DNA of 64,000 nucleotides from Chryseobacterium sp. MEBOG06 (GTDB lineage Bacteria; Bacteroidota; Bacteroidia; Flavobacteriales; Weeksellaceae): contig NZ_CP084580.1 of NCBI RefSeq assembly GCF_021869765.1, positions 1,550,001-1,614,000 on the forward strand. The letters run 5' to 3'. Below, one piece after another: positions 16,253 to 26,104 of the stretch. Position 1 is the stretch's first letter, and every line of letters begins with the position of its first letter. The notes beneath the pieces are model-generated. The model did no database searches. It was given only the letters and a program-made list of their open reading frames with translations, and was not told where the DNA came from. Made by a program: the position numbers and the translations under genes.

Positions 16253-18043
16253 ATGTCAAAAGAGACAAATTCAGCAGAGGTTTTATTAAACCAAAACGTA
16301 GCACCAGAACAATTTGATTGGGATTCATTCGAATCAGGTCTTGATGCAGATGCGAGAAAAGAAAAAAGCGATTTAGAAGAAATCTATAACGGATCTCTTA
16401 ACAGCCTGAACGATAATGACGTTTTAGTTGGTAGAGTTGTAAGATTAACTGACAAAGAAGCTATCGTAGACATCAACTTCAAATCTGAAGGTGTTATTTC
16501 TCTTAACGAATTCCGTTACAACCAAGGCCTGAAAGTAGGTGACGAGGTAGAAGTAATGGTTGACAAGAGAGAAGACAAAACTGGTCAGTTACAATTATCT
16601 CACAGAAAAGCTAGAACGCTTAAAGCTTGGGATAAAGTAAACGAGCTTCACGAAACTGGAGAAATCGTTAACGGTTTTGTTAAATCCAGAACTAAAGGTG
16701 GTATGATCGTTGACGTTCACGGAATCGAAGCATTCTTACCTGGTTCTCAAATTGACGTTAAGCCAATTAAAGATTACGATCAGTTTGTAGGAAAAACTAT
16801 GGAGTTCAAAGTTGTGAAAATCAACCCTGAGTTCAAAAACGTAGTGGTATCTCACAAAGCATTGATCGAAGCAGATATCGAAGGTCAGAAAAAAGAAATC
16901 ATCGCTCAGCTTGAAAAAGGTCAGGTTCTTGAAGGTACTGTTAAGAATATTACTTCTTACGGTGTATTCATTGACTTAGGAGGTGTAGATGGATTAATTC
17001 ACATTACAGACCTTTCTTGGTCTAGAGTGAACCACCCATCTGAAATCCTTGAGGATGGTCAGACTGTAAAAGTTGTAATCCTTGATTTCGATGACGAGAA
17101 AACAAGAATCCAATTAGGTATGAAGCAATTAGAAGCTCATCCTTGGGATGCTCTTTCTGCTGACTTGAAAGTAGGTGACAAAGTAAAAGGAAAAGTAGTA
17201 GTTCTTGCTGACTATGGTGCATTCGTAGAAATCGCTCCAGGTGTAGAAGGATTAATCCACGTTTCTGAAATGTCTTGGTCTACTCACTTAAGATCTGCTG
17301 GTGACTTTGTGAAAGTAGGTGATGAAGTAGAAGCTGAAGTATTAACTTTAGATAGAGAAGAAAGAAAAATTTCTCTTGGTATCAAGCAATTGTCTAAAGA
17401 TCCATGGGAAAACATCGAAACTAAATATCCTGTAGGATCTCAGCATGTAGGAACTGTAAGAAACTTCACTAACTTCGGTGTATTCGTAGAGTTAGAAGAA
17501 GGTATCGACGGATTAATCTACATCTCTGATCTTTCTTGGACTAAGAAAATCAAGCACCCATCTGAGTTCTGTGCAGTAGGTGATAAATTAGACGTTGTAG
17601 TTCTTGAATTAGATATTCAGGCTAGAAGATTATCTCTAGGTCACAAACAATTGACTGAAAACCCTTGGGATAAATTCGAAACTAAATATGCTGAAGGAAC
17701 TATCCACGCTGGTAAAGCTGTAGAAGTTCACGATAAAGGAGCTTCTGTACAATTCGAAGATGCTGAGGTTGAAGCTTTCTGCCCTTCAAGATTATTAGAG
17801 AAAGAAGATGGATCTAAAATCAAAAAAGGTGAAGATGCTCAATTCAAAGTAATTGAATTCAACAAAGAATTCAAGAGAGTTGTAGTTTCTCATACAGGTA
17901 TCTTCAGAGACGAAGAGAAGAAAAACGTAAAAGAATCTTCTTCTAGAAACGTATCTTCTTCTTCAAACAACGAAGAAAGATCTACTCTTGGAGACATCGA
18001 TGCATTAGCAGAGTTGAAGAGAAAAATGGAAGAAGGTAAATAA
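16253..18043 (+). CDS. rpsA: 30S ribosomal protein S1
   Basis: 596 residues with six consecutive S1 (OB-fold) RNA-binding repeats. The first spans about 57-125, two diverged ones follow, and the clear copies carry the YGVFIDLGGVDGLIHITDLS, YGAFVEIAPGVEGLIHVSEM and FGVFVELEEGIDGLIYISDL signatures. The protein ends in a Ser-rich, charged tail. S1 binds mRNA on the small ribosomal subunit and helps initiate translation. Codon use is strongly biased toward common codons, consistent with high expression. It stands alone, between its own promoter and a strong terminator. Confidence 0.97.
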   Translation: MSKETNSAEVLLNQNVAPEQFDWDSFESGLDADARKEKSDLEEIYNGSLNSLNDNDVLVGRVVRLTDKEAIVDINFKSEGVISLNEFRYNQGLKVGDEVEVMVDKREDKTGQLQLSHRKARTLKAWDKVNELHETGEIVNGFVKSRTKGGMIVDVHGIEAFLPGSQIDVKPIKDYDQFVGKTMEFKVVKINPEFKNVVVSHKALIEADIEGQKKEIIAQLEKGQVLEGTVKNITSYGVFIDLGGVDGLIHITDLSWSRVNHPSEILEDGQTVKVVILDFDDEKTRIQLGMKQLEAHPWDALSADLKVGDKVKGKVVVLADYGAFVEIAPGVEGLIHVSEMSWSTHLRSAGDFVKVGDEVEAEVLTLDREERKISLGIKQLSKDPWENIETKYPVGSQHVGTVRNFTNFGVFVELEEGIDGLIYISDLSWTKKIKHPSEFCAVGDKLDVVVLELDIQARRLSLGHKQLTENPWDKFETKYAEGTIHAGKAVEVHDKGASVQFEDAEVEAFCPSRLLEKEDGSKIKKGEDAQFKVIEFNKEFKRVVVSHTGIFRDEEKKNVKESSSRNVSSSSNNEERSTLGDIDALAELKRKMEEGK

Positions 18044-18068
18044 TCCTTACCCCATTTATAAATAAGGA

Positions 18069-18095
18069 GCCGCTCATATATGAGCGGCTTTTTTT
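18069..18095 (+). terminator. rpsA terminator
   Basis: Perfect palindrome GCCGCTCATA / TATGAGCGGC followed by seven T. Confidence 0.9.
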
Positions 18096-18452
18096 ATGGA
18101 TATAGGATGACAGCAGGGTGGTTTTATTTAAAAATGAACCCTAGATATATTAAAGCACCTGATAATAAAAATTTCCCGGAGAAATATTAAAAAAATATTA
18201 AAAATAAAAGAAATTTCTTCTGGCCGGAATCTTCTTATAAGTCAGTTTGAACTGAAATAATTTGATTGAAAATAATATAAAATGCTGTTAAACATAATGG
18301 GGGAGGCACATGTGATTAGTAATTTCTCTTTATTGAGAAATATTCATTTTTATTTTAATGATTTGTTTTGATTTGTATTGATTTATTTTTGAATTTTGTT
18401 AATAATGGAGTATTTTATTTTGTGAAATATTTGTAGATTAGCGGCTTTAATA
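18096..18452. other. AT-rich upstream region of the M36 peptidase gene
   Basis: No reading frame of note in about 357 bases. It is very AT-rich near 18360-18430 and must contain the promoter of the peptidase gene. TATTTTG near 18415 is one base short of the TAnnTTTG consensus, so I do not assign a precise promoter. Confidence 0.35.
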
Positions 18453-21080
18453 ATGGATATGAAAAATAGAACTCTACCTCTTTTGTTTGCAGTATTTTCT
18501 GTATTTCCAACAGTATTGTTTGGACAGGATAATGAAAAGCTGATTAAAGATTATATTTCTCAAAATAAAATAAGAGAATATAAGAAATCTGATCTTAATA
18601 ATATTATCTTGGATAATGTAGATCCGTCAAAATCACTGAATGGTAATGTGGTGAAATTTTTACAGACATATAATGGCTTGCCAATATACAGCTCTGTAGG
18701 GACTGCACTTATTAAAGACAATCAGATTGTTTATTATACAGACAATTTTGTGAAAGACTATGGTGTATCTACTTCAGGAACTGCGGTAATCAATAAAGCT
18801 GCAGCTCTTCAAAAGATTGCTGAAGAACTTAAGAATTCTGATATCGCGAATTTTACGATTCTTGGATATCTTGAAAAGACTAAAGAGAGATCTACATCTG
18901 CCAACCAAAGACTGGTATACGCGAACGATGATAATGGAAACCTTCGTCTGGCGTATGAGTATACTTTAATGGAGCCTAAATCTCCAAATTACTGGAATAT
19001 TTTAGTAGATGCCAATAATGGAAAGATTTTATTAAAAAATAATTTGACGGTATCTTGCAACTTTCACCCTGACGCCTATGCTTCGGATGTGAATCATAAC
19101 CATGCCGATCATTTTGAAAATACGCTTATTGGGCCTCAAAACATAATAGGACAAGGCAATGCTGGTATGTTTGCACCAGATAATGCTACCTATAATGTAT
19201 TCCCATTACCTATTGAAGCTGCTACTTTCGGGGCAAGATCAATTCTGACTAACCCTTGGCTTCTGAACGCTTCTCCTGAAGGATGGCATTCTGACGGTGT
19301 AGATCATTATACTATTACCAGAGGAAACAACGTATTTGCATATGAAGATTCTGCCGGAACAGCTTTAACACCTCCAAATTATCTAACAGGGGCACCTGCT
19401 GATGGTGGTGCAACAAGAAATTTTGATTTCCCTTTCAATATCAATGAAACTCCGCTTAATAACAGAAATGCTGCTATTACTAACTTATTTTATCTGAACA
19501 ATAGAATTCATGATGTATTCTATCAGTTCGGATTTACAGAATCTGCGAGAAACTTCCAGCAAAACAATTTTGGAAAAGGAGGTGTTGATGACGATTCTGT
19601 ATATGCAGAGGCACAAGATGGAAGCGGTTCAAACAATGCTAATTTCTCTTCCCCTCAGGAAGGATATAATGGTAAGATGCAGATGTACCTTTGGTCTCCA
19701 GTAGGCCGTGTGTTTTATTATAATGCTCCAAATGCAGCGGTTTCTCGTGCACCGGGAGCAGGAACTGCCTTATTTGGTAGTCCCCTTACCATGGCTGGGA
19801 CTACAGGAGATGTGAAATTATCACCGGTTTTGGATGGATGTACGGCTTTACCTGCAGGATCATTGGTAGAAAAAATAGGATTGGTTGAAAGAGGAACATG
19901 TCCTTTTACTGATAAAGTGAAAAATCTTCAGAATGCTGGTGCTATGGCTGCTATTGTTTATAATAATACAGCCAATGGAGCAACCTTGAGCAATATGTCT
20001 GGAGCAGATCCTTTGGTTACTATTCCTTCAGTGCTTATTACCAATGCAGAAGGTGAGTATATAAAAAGCCAGCTTGCTGCAGGTACAACCGTAAATGTTA
20101 GTCTGAAAGGCAACATGACACCAGACGGAAGCTTTGATAACGGAATCGTAACACATGAATACGGACACGGAATTTCAAATAGATTAACAGGTACTGGTGC
20201 AGGTTGTTTAAATGCAAATACAAGTAAAGAGCAGATGGGAGAAGGATGGTCAGATTTCTTTGCTTTAATGTTAACGAATAAGCCAGGAGATAATGCTGCT
20301 GTAGCAAGAGGTATAGGTACTTATCCAATGGGACAGCCAACAAACGGAGATGGTATCAGACCTGCAAAATATTCACCGGATCTTACCGTGAACGGTTTTA
20401 CCTATGGAAATACAAATGGAATGGAGTATAACAATGGAACAGCAACTGTTCCGGATGTTCATTCTATAGGATTCGTTTGGGCTACAATGCTATGGGATCT
20501 TCATTGGAAATATGTTGAAAAATACGGGTATTCTTCAGATGTATTGGCTAATACAACCAACGGAAGTACAAAAGTATTACAGTTGGTGACTGATGCCCTG
20601 AAACTTCAGGCATGTAATCCTAGCTTTATTGAAGGAAGAAATGCAATATTGGCTGCAGAAATGGCAACCACTCAGGGAGCAGATAAATGTATGATCTGGG
20701 GAGTTTTTGCAAGAAGAGGATTAGGAGTAAACGCTTCGGCAGGTGCTAAAAATAATATTAATGACCAGGTGCAGAATTTTGAAGTTCCTGCAGAATGTTT
20801 GTTAGCGACTCATGAAGTAAATTCCACTAAGGATAATAAGATTTCAATCTATCCGAATCCGGCTAAAAGCGAATTCTATATCAACTTCCCTTCTAAAACT
20901 ATAGGAAAAGTAAGTGTAGAACTTTATGATATGTCCGGTAAATTGGTTTCTTCTGAAGATAAAATTTCACCTGATGCTAAAAAAGTAATTTCTACCAGTA
21001 GACTACCAAATGGAACTTATATGGTAAAAGTAAAAGGATTAGGCTTTGAAGCTGGTTCAAAAGTAATTGTTAATAAATAA
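18453..21080 (+). CDS. Secreted M36 (fungalysin-type) metallopeptidase with T9SS sorting domain
   Basis: 875 residues. Signal peptide (cut near LFGQ), FTP-type propeptide (about 30-190), and the M36 catalytic domain with zinc motif HEYGH at 568-572 and the downstream glutamate in EGWSDFFALM. A protease-associated (PA) domain is inserted at about 450-550 (LVERGTCPFTDKVKNLQNAG). The last 75 residues are a T9SS type A sorting domain (ISIYPNPAKSEFYI ... GTYMVKVK). It would be exported by Sec, sorted by T9SS and attached or released at the surface to degrade protein. Stand-alone gene with its own terminator. Confidence 0.92.
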   Translation: MDMKNRTLPLLFAVFSVFPTVLFGQDNEKLIKDYISQNKIREYKKSDLNNIILDNVDPSKSLNGNVVKFLQTYNGLPIYSSVGTALIKDNQIVYYTDNFVKDYGVSTSGTAVINKAAALQKIAEELKNSDIANFTILGYLEKTKERSTSANQRLVYANDDNGNLRLAYEYTLMEPKSPNYWNILVDANNGKILLKNNLTVSCNFHPDAYASDVNHNHADHFENTLIGPQNIIGQGNAGMFAPDNATYNVFPLPIEAATFGARSILTNPWLLNASPEGWHSDGVDHYTITRGNNVFAYEDSAGTALTPPNYLTGAPADGGATRNFDFPFNINETPLNNRNAAITNLFYLNNRIHDVFYQFGFTESARNFQQNNFGKGGVDDDSVYAEAQDGSGSNNANFSSPQEGYNGKMQMYLWSPVGRVFYYNAPNAAVSRAPGAGTALFGSPLTMAGTTGDVKLSPVLDGCTALPAGSLVEKIGLVERGTCPFTDKVKNLQNAGAMAAIVYNNTANGATLSNMSGADPLVTIPSVLITNAEGEYIKSQLAAGTTVNVSLKGNMTPDGSFDNGIVTHEYGHGISNRLTGTGAGCLNANTSKEQMGEGWSDFFALMLTNKPGDNAAVARGIGTYPMGQPTNGDGIRPAKYSPDLTVNGFTYGNTNGMEYNNGTATVPDVHSIGFVWATMLWDLHWKYVEKYGYSSDVLANTTNGSTKVLQLVTDALKLQACNPSFIEGRNAILAAEMATTQGADKCMIWGVFARRGLGVNASAGAKNNINDQVQNFEVPAECLLATHEVNSTKDNKISIYPNPAKSEFYINFPSKTIGKVSVELYDMSGKLVSSEDKISPDAKKVISTSRLPNGTYMVKVKGLGFEAGSKVIVNK

Positions 21081-21104
21081 TACATTTATATATCAATTTT
21101 AAAG

Positions 21105-21138
21105 ATCGCCGCAAGATGACTTGTGGCGATTTTCTTTA
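21105..21138 (+). terminator. Terminator after the M36 peptidase gene
   Basis: ATCGCC-G-CAAG / CTTG-T-GGCGAT stem-loop followed by TTTCTTT. Confidence 0.7.
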
Positions 21139-21180
21139 TCTATCACCGCAACACGTCGGACGATTTTAATTTATATATTG

Positions 21181-21188
21181 TAACTTTG
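21181..21188 (+). promoter_or_regulatory. Promoter -7 element of the EamA permease gene
   Basis: TAACTTTG, followed by C, matches the Bacteroidota -7 box. The -33 element is weak (TTTT near 21163). Its position shows that the in-frame ATG at 21123 is upstream of transcription, so 21207 is the start. Confidence 0.6.
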
Positions 21189-21206
21189 CAGGCTGTAAAA
21201 AAAATT

Positions 21207-22193
21207 ATGAAGAAGAAAAATATACTAAAAGGTGTTTTATTTGTAGGAATTGGAGCTAGCATATACGGTATGCTGGCCACTTTTGTGAAAATGGCCTATC
21301 ATGATGGCTTTACTACTTCTGAAGTGACGACCTCTCAGTTTGTATTAGGTCTGACAGGGCTTTTGATCCTGAATTTTATTCAAACGCTAACTTCGAAACA
21401 GAAGCTGTCATTACCAACTTCTAAAGAAGTAAGAATGCTGATGCTGGCAGGAACTTCGCTTGGGGGAACAAGTTTGTTTTATTATATTGCAGTTCAGTAT
21501 ATCAACGTATCCATTGCGATTGTACTGTTAATGCAGTCCGTGTGGTTTAGTGTGGTTGTAGAAAGTATTCTGACAAAAAAACTGCCCAATGCAAGGAAAG
21601 TTGTTTCTGTAGTTATTGTATTACTGGGGACAGTCCTGGCTACCAACCTTATTAATATGGAGATAGAACTGGATTGGCATGGCGTATTTTGGGGGCTGTT
21701 GGCAGCAGGGTCATATACGCTGACCATGTTTACGTCCAATACCCTAGCAACACATCTCCCTGTTTTCAGAAAGAGTATTATCATGCTGGCGGGTGGTTCT
21801 ATTGTGATTTTTGCATTTTTATTCTTTGCTCAGATAGGGCCGATGTATTTTGATGGGCTGAAATCATTTTATCTGAACTTTACAGAAAATACAGAACATA
21901 TCCATTCATTCAATTATTCAATATTCTGGAAATATGGAGCTATTTTAGCCCTTTTTGGAACCATCATTCCTCCGGTTTTATTCAATATCGGTTTCCCGAA
22001 TGCAGGATTGGGACTGGGAAGTATTGTTTCATCATTAGAACTTCCGGTATCTGTAACAATGGCTTTTGTCTTGTTGGGTGAAAAAGTGTTTTTAATACAG
22101 TGGATAGGAATTACCCTTATTCTTTTCGCTATTGTTCTTATGAATCTTCCCTCCAAAAAAGAGAAAGAGGTGTCCATGGCAGAATTATCGTAA
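21207..22193 (+). CDS. EamA/DMT-superfamily permease
   Basis: 328 residues, about ten membrane helices arranged as two EamA repeats (roughly 5-145 and 165-315), the fold of drug/metabolite transporters in the inner membrane. The substrate cannot be predicted. Start ATG 21207 (MKKKNILKG) is preferred over 21123 because a promoter -7 box lies at 21181 and the longer form adds 28 poorly structured residues. Preceded and followed by terminators, so it is a single-gene unit. Confidence 0.85.
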   Translation: MKKKNILKGVLFVGIGASIYGMLATFVKMAYHDGFTTSEVTTSQFVLGLTGLLILNFIQTLTSKQKLSLPTSKEVRMLMLAGTSLGGTSLFYYIAVQYINVSIAIVLLMQSVWFSVVVESILTKKLPNARKVVSVVIVLLGTVLATNLINMEIELDWHGVFWGLLAAGSYTLTMFTSNTLATHLPVFRKSIIMLAGGSIVIFAFLFFAQIGPMYFDGLKSFYLNFTENTEHIHSFNYSIFWKYGAILALFGTIIPPVLFNIGFPNAGLGLGSIVSSLELPVSVTMAFVLLGEKVFLIQWIGITLILFAIVLMNLPSKKEKEVSMAELS

Positions 22194-22221
22194 AAAATAA
22201 TATTTAATAAAAATATCAGTT

Positions 22222-22250
22222 AAAACCGTTCCTTTTGGAGCGGTTTTTTT
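22222..22250 (+). terminator. Terminator after the EamA gene
   Basis: AAAACCGTTCC / GGAGCGGTTTT (one T-G pair) with a TTTT loop, then a T-run. Confidence 0.8.
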
Positions 22251-22276
22251 AATTTTAAAATCTAAAATAAAATTTC

Positions 22277-23272
22277 ATGAACCATTTCAGAAATCTAATA
22301 ATAGCTTTTACATTGACAGCTTCTTCCGTTCATATGTTTTCACAGGTAAAACCATTGGATGCAACACTGTCTGATTATCAATATCCCTATGAAGTTCATT
22401 TTCTCAATTTCAAATCTCAGGATAATAATCTTAAAATGGCCTATATGGATGTATTGCCTCAAAAGCCAAATGGAAAAACGATCATGCTTCTCCATGGGAA
22501 AAACTTTAACGGGGCCTATTGGGAGAAAACGGCAAAAGATTTATCTGCCAGAGGATTCAGAGTGGTCATTCCTGATCAGATAGGATTCGGAAAGTCTTCA
22601 AAGCCTCATAGCTATCAGTTTTCTTTCTCTCAGCTTGCTGAAAATACAAAGGCTGTATTGGATGAGTTGAAAATTGATAAAGCGATTGTTTTAGGACATT
22701 CAATGGGAGGAATGGTAGCAACAAGATTTACTTTGCTTTATCCTGGCAAAGTTCAAAAACTGATTCTGGAAAACCCAATTGGATTGGAGGATTATAAAAC
22801 CTTCACCTCTTACCAGACCATTGATCAGGCTTACCAGTCTGAGCTTAAAAATACAGCAGAAACCTATAAAAATTACCAGCTGAAATTCTATTATGATAAT
22901 AAATGGAAAGAAGAATATCAACCCTGGTTAGATTTGATTGCCGGCTGGACCCTTCACACAGATTACCCACAAGTCGCATGGGATGCAGCACTGACCTCCG
23001 ATATGATCTACAATCAGCCGGTTTGTTATGAATTTAAAAATATAAAGGTGCCTACCTTGCTGATCATTGGTACTAGAGACAGAACTGCAATAGGAAAGGA
23101 TAGAGCACCTAAAGATCTTCAGCCGAAAATGGGGCAGTATCAGGAATTGGGAAAGAAAACACAGAGAGAAATTCCCGGTTCAAAATTAGTGGAAATTGAA
23201 AATGTAGGCCACTTACCTCATATAGAGGTTTATCCAAAATTTTTTGAAGCGCTTTATAACTTTATAAAATAA
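22277..23272 (+). CDS. Exported alpha/beta hydrolase
   Basis: 331 residues. Signal peptide (cut after about residue 22, MFSQ), then an alpha/beta-hydrolase fold with oxyanion-hole segment HGKNFNG (73-79), nucleophile elbow GHSMGG (Ser142), acid Asp268 (GTRDRT) and His312 (NVGHLPH). The triad is complete. Likely a periplasmic esterase or related hydrolase; the substrate is not indicated. A long inverted repeat lies just after its stop and probably ends transcription. Confidence 0.87.
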   Translation: MNHFRNLIIAFTLTASSVHMFSQVKPLDATLSDYQYPYEVHFLNFKSQDNNLKMAYMDVLPQKPNGKTIMLLHGKNFNGAYWEKTAKDLSARGFRVVIPDQIGFGKSSKPHSYQFSFSQLAENTKAVLDELKIDKAIVLGHSMGGMVATRFTLLYPGKVQKLILENPIGLEDYKTFTSYQTIDQAYQSELKNTAETYKNYQLKFYYDNKWKEEYQPWLDLIAGWTLHTDYPQVAWDAALTSDMIYNQPVCYEFKNIKVPTLLIIGTRDRTAIGKDRAPKDLQPKMGQYQELGKKTQREIPGSKLVEIENVGHLPHIEVYPKFFEALYNFIK

Positions 23273-23277
23273 TACGA

Positions 23278-23389
23278 TTTAAAACATTAAGTTTTTTTAT
23301 GATGAATGCCAATGAAGATTCTTATTAAAACAGCTTTTAACGCAATATTTAATGATCCTCAATATCTTCATTAAACTTAATGTTTTAAA
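23278..23389. repeat. 112-bp long inverted repeat between convergent genes
   Basis: 17-bp perfect arms at 23278-23294 and 23373-23389 (TTTAAAACATTAAGTTT and its complement). A second pair, AATGAAGAT (23311-23319) / ATCTTCATT (23364-23372), is nested and directly adjoins the right arm. It lies between the stop of the hydrolase gene and the stop of the MFS gene. It could be a bidirectional terminator or a small non-autonomous element; no target-site duplication could be established. Confidence 0.6.
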
Positions 23390-23390
23390 C

Positions 23391-24533
23391 TTAACTCTTC
23401 CTTTTATCAAATATCCATAAAGTACAGACTCCGATTCCTGAAAATAAAACACACGAAATTCCAAGATTCTGTATATATCCCATACTCACTAATCCGGAAC
23501 CTATTAATATATAATAAATAAGTCCCAGCAAAGCCCCTGCGCTTCCGGTTTCATTCTTATACCTGATGAGTGCCGTACTTAGAATGTTCGGAATGGCAAT
23601 GCTGAATGCCATAACAATGAAAAAATACGGGATTAAAAAATAAATTTCTTTCTTGATAAGAATCCATACAAAAATAGCTGCAACAAATGCGCTGTATGTA
23701 GCTGATTTAACCAGATATTGAGGTTGTATATTCTTCAGCAGCAGATATCTGTTAAGCTTTGCTCCTGCCAATGTACCACCTGCCAGTACAATACTGCTAT
23801 ATCCGAAAACATAAGACGAATAATGATGTTCTTGAAAAATAAACGGAGCCAGCGAATAGTACGAAAACAACAGTACATTGAAACTCATAATCAATAAACA
23901 GCATCTGATAATCTCATGATCATGGAGCATTCTTCTTAATAAATCAGCTAACGTATGGATATTTATTTTCCTACGAGAGTGATTCGTTTCTGATATTTTG
24001 TTTCTGGAGAAAATAAAGAATAAGACTGCCAGCAGACATAGTGTGATAAAAACACCGTGATGCCCTGAAGTGGAAACCAATACAGAACCTGTTATCATCC
24101 CAACAACCGGACTGATAGATAAACCGATTCCGATCCAGGAAAATACTTTACTAATATTGTCTTTGTCATAAATATCCCTGAGAATAGTCTGCGTGACAAT
24201 GGAGCCAACGGAAATTCCAAAGGCAGAGATGATTCTTGCAGCAAGAAGAATCTTAAAATCTGTAGCAAATACAGCAGCTAAAGTTCCGATTCCATACGTG
24301 ATTAGCCCATACTCCAGAGATCTTTTCCTTCCGATTCTGTCGCACTGTACTCCCCAGAATGCAACACCTAAAGCAAATGCCATAAAATATAAACTTATAG
24401 TAAGCGTAGCTGATTCTTCCATCACTCCAAATTGCTCTTGTATCATTGGCAAAACCGGGCTATAAATGGTTTCTGCAAACTGCGGAAGCATGACAAGTAA
24501 TATAAGCAGCCAGAGTGGATTTTTCTTTTTCAT
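23391..24533 (-). CDS. MFS transporter, Bcr/CflA-like drug efflux type
   Basis: 380 residues with twelve predicted membrane helices. The N-terminal half has the MFS motif A region (GVQCDRIGRKRSLEYG) and a DHA1-type helix 5 (GLSISPVVGMITG). It resembles multidrug efflux transporters. The start at 24533 (MKKKNPLW) is preferred; the longer ORF adds 19 residues of non-membrane sequence reaching into the promoter region. It is divergent from an AraC-family gene 77 bases away, which probably regulates it. Confidence 0.85.
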   Translation of the reverse strand: MKKKNPLWLLILLVMLPQFAETIYSPVLPMIQEQFGVMEESATLTISLYFMAFALGVAFWGVQCDRIGRKRSLEYGLITYGIGTLAAVFATDFKILLAARIISAFGISVGSIVTQTILRDIYDKDNISKVFSWIGIGLSISPVVGMITGSVLVSTSGHHGVFITLCLLAVLFFIFSRNKISETNHSRRKINIHTLADLLRRMLHDHEIIRCCLLIMSFNVLLFSYYSLAPFIFQEHHYSSYVFGYSSIVLAGGTLAGAKLNRYLLLKNIQPQYLVKSATYSAFVAAIFVWILIKKEIYFLIPYFFIVMAFSIAIPNILSTALIRYKNETGSAGALLGLIYYILIGSGLVSMGYIQNLGISCVLFSGIGVCTLWIFDKRKS

Positions 24534-24609
24534 TTTTTTTTTGCAAAGTTTTGAAAAATTCAGTGTATATTCATAATGGTATAAATACAAAAAACATCAA
24601 AAATAAGAC

Positions 24610-25392
24610 ATGTCTGTACTCAAGCAAAATGAAAATTTCGATCCTGATTCCATTCATGAGGAGGTCATCGGGATTGCCTCTGATATGGTAATGCATGATT
24701 CCGGTTTTCATTTTCATAAAACGAAGGCTCAGTTATTATATGCACCATCAGGTTGTATGACGGTTACTACTTCTGACAGACAGTTTGTGCTGCCTCCCTT
24801 CAGAATGCTGTGGATTCCTGCCAATGAGGTACACAGAGTCAATTTTCGTAATGTAGTAGCGTACAGGTCAGTTTATTTCGATGATGGATATGCAGAGAAA
24901 TATATGAATTCAAGTCTGAAAGTATTACACGTAAATTCTTTATTAAAAGAAATAGTGGAAAGGATATGCTTTTGGAAATGGGCTCCTGCTGACAGCAGCC
25001 AGGAAAATATTGTAAAGGTCTTCTGGGATGAAATAAGTCTGGCTCCCGAAGAAAAATTAGTTCTTAAGATGCCGCAGGACAGGCGTCTTAAAAAGACCGT
25101 TGAAGAATGGACTGTAAGAAATTCAATACCGCCGATGCTGAATAAGCTTGCAGAGGAAATTGGAGCGGTTGAAAAAACAATCAGCCGTATTTTTAAAAAA
25201 GAAACAGGATTAACTTATCAGGAATGGAGGCAACAATGGAGGTTGCAGAGATCTATTGAATTATTGGTAGATGGCCATTCAATAGGAGAGGTGTCACATC
25301 TGTTAGATTTCTCATCAGACAGTGCATTCATTGAATTTTTTAAAAAGCATACAGGATCAACGCCGTTGCAGTATCTTATGAAAAATGAATAA
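24610..25392 (+). CDS. AraC-family regulator, divergent from the MFS transporter gene
   Basis: 260 residues. N-terminal cupin-like sensor region (FHFHKTKAQLLYAPSGCMTV; PPFRMLWIPANEVHRV) and C-terminal double helix-turn-helix (LAEEIGAVEKTISRIFKKET; GEVSHLLDFSSDSAFIEFFK). This layout is typical of AraC regulators sitting beside an efflux gene that they control. The shared 76-base divergent region would hold both promoters. Ligand unknown; the regulatory link is inference from gene arrangement. Confidence 0.87.
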   Translation: MSVLKQNENFDPDSIHEEVIGIASDMVMHDSGFHFHKTKAQLLYAPSGCMTVTTSDRQFVLPPFRMLWIPANEVHRVNFRNVVAYRSVYFDDGYAEKYMNSSLKVLHVNSLLKEIVERICFWKWAPADSSQENIVKVFWDEISLAPEEKLVLKMPQDRRLKKTVEEWTVRNSIPPMLNKLAEEIGAVEKTISRIFKKETGLTYQEWRQQWRLQRSIELLVDGHSIGEVSHLLDFSSDSAFIEFFKKHTGSTPLQYLMKNE

Positions 25393-25594
25393 CTGTTCTT
25401 CTTAATTTGAGCCATTAAGAATAGTAAAGTACCTTTTTCTTAAGCTGATCTGCTTATAGAAATCTTTGACTTTTAGCTTTGCTCTAATGCTTCTTCGAAA
25501 AGCTTAATATTTTAAAATATTTTATTTTCAACCAACTTTATCAATGATAAAAGAACTTGCGTCTTTGCAATTTCCAGGTTTTATCATAAAAAAA

Positions 25595-25628
25595 AGACTG
25601 TCTACACAGGATAAACAGTCTCTTTTTG
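25595..25628. terminator. Bidirectional terminator after rplS
   Basis: AGACTGT / ACAGTCT stem with a 13-nt loop, T-runs on both sides (A-run before 25595, TCTTTTT after). It serves rplS on the minus strand and can stop transcription coming from the AraC gene. Confidence 0.75.
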
Positions 25629-25646
25629 TATTTATTGTTGTCTGAA

Positions 25647-26003
25647 TTATTTCTTCTTGTAAGCAGCGTCTTTGATTCTTGCTTTTTTACCTCTAAGGTC
25701 TCTGAAGTAGTAAATTCTAGCTCTTCTAACTCTACCTCTTCTGTCAACCTCAATTTTCTGAAGTGCAGGTAAGTTGATAGGGAATACTCTTTCTACTCCT
25801 ACATCACCACTCATTTTTCTGATAGTGAAAGTTTTTGTAGAACCAGTACCTCTTAATTGGATAACTGTCCCTTTGAAGAACTGAGTTCTTGTCTTTTGTC
25901 CTTCTTTAATTTCGTAATACACAGTAATTGTATCACCTGCTTTGAATTCAGGGAATTCTTTTTTCGCAATGTACTTGTCTTGAACGTACTTTAATAAATC
26001 CAT
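25647..26003 (-). CDS. rplS: 50S ribosomal protein L19
   Basis: 118 residues, full length. Conserved features include FKAGDTITVYYEIKEG, FKGTVIQLRGTGSTKTFTIR and VERVFPINLP, and a basic C-terminal tail. L19 sits at the 30S-50S interface. It is not next to trmD or rpsP here but forms a single-gene unit with its own consensus promoter and terminator. Confidence 0.97.
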   Translation of the reverse strand: MDLLKYVQDKYIAKKEFPEFKAGDTITVYYEIKEGQKTRTQFFKGTVIQLRGTGSTKTFTIRKMSGDVGVERVFPINLPALQKIEVDRRGRVRRARIYYFRDLRGKKARIKDAAYKKK

Positions 26004-26071
26004 TATTAATAAATAAAATGTTAATGCTAAGCAACTTACACGCTTTTCGTCAGAGGTTGAATAACAGGTTG

Positions 26072-26104
26072 CAAATGTACAAAATAGTTTTTGAATATGC
26101 CAAA
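26072..26104 (-). promoter_or_regulatory. Promoter of rplS
   Basis: On the minus strand TTTG (26101-26104), 21-nt spacer, TACATTTG (26072-26079). This leaves a leader of about 60 nt before the ATG at 26003. Confidence 0.75.

Noticed and set aside
25541-25753. 70-codon minus-strand ORF overlapping the end of rplS
   Set aside because: It overlaps L19 in another frame and passes through the rplS terminator.
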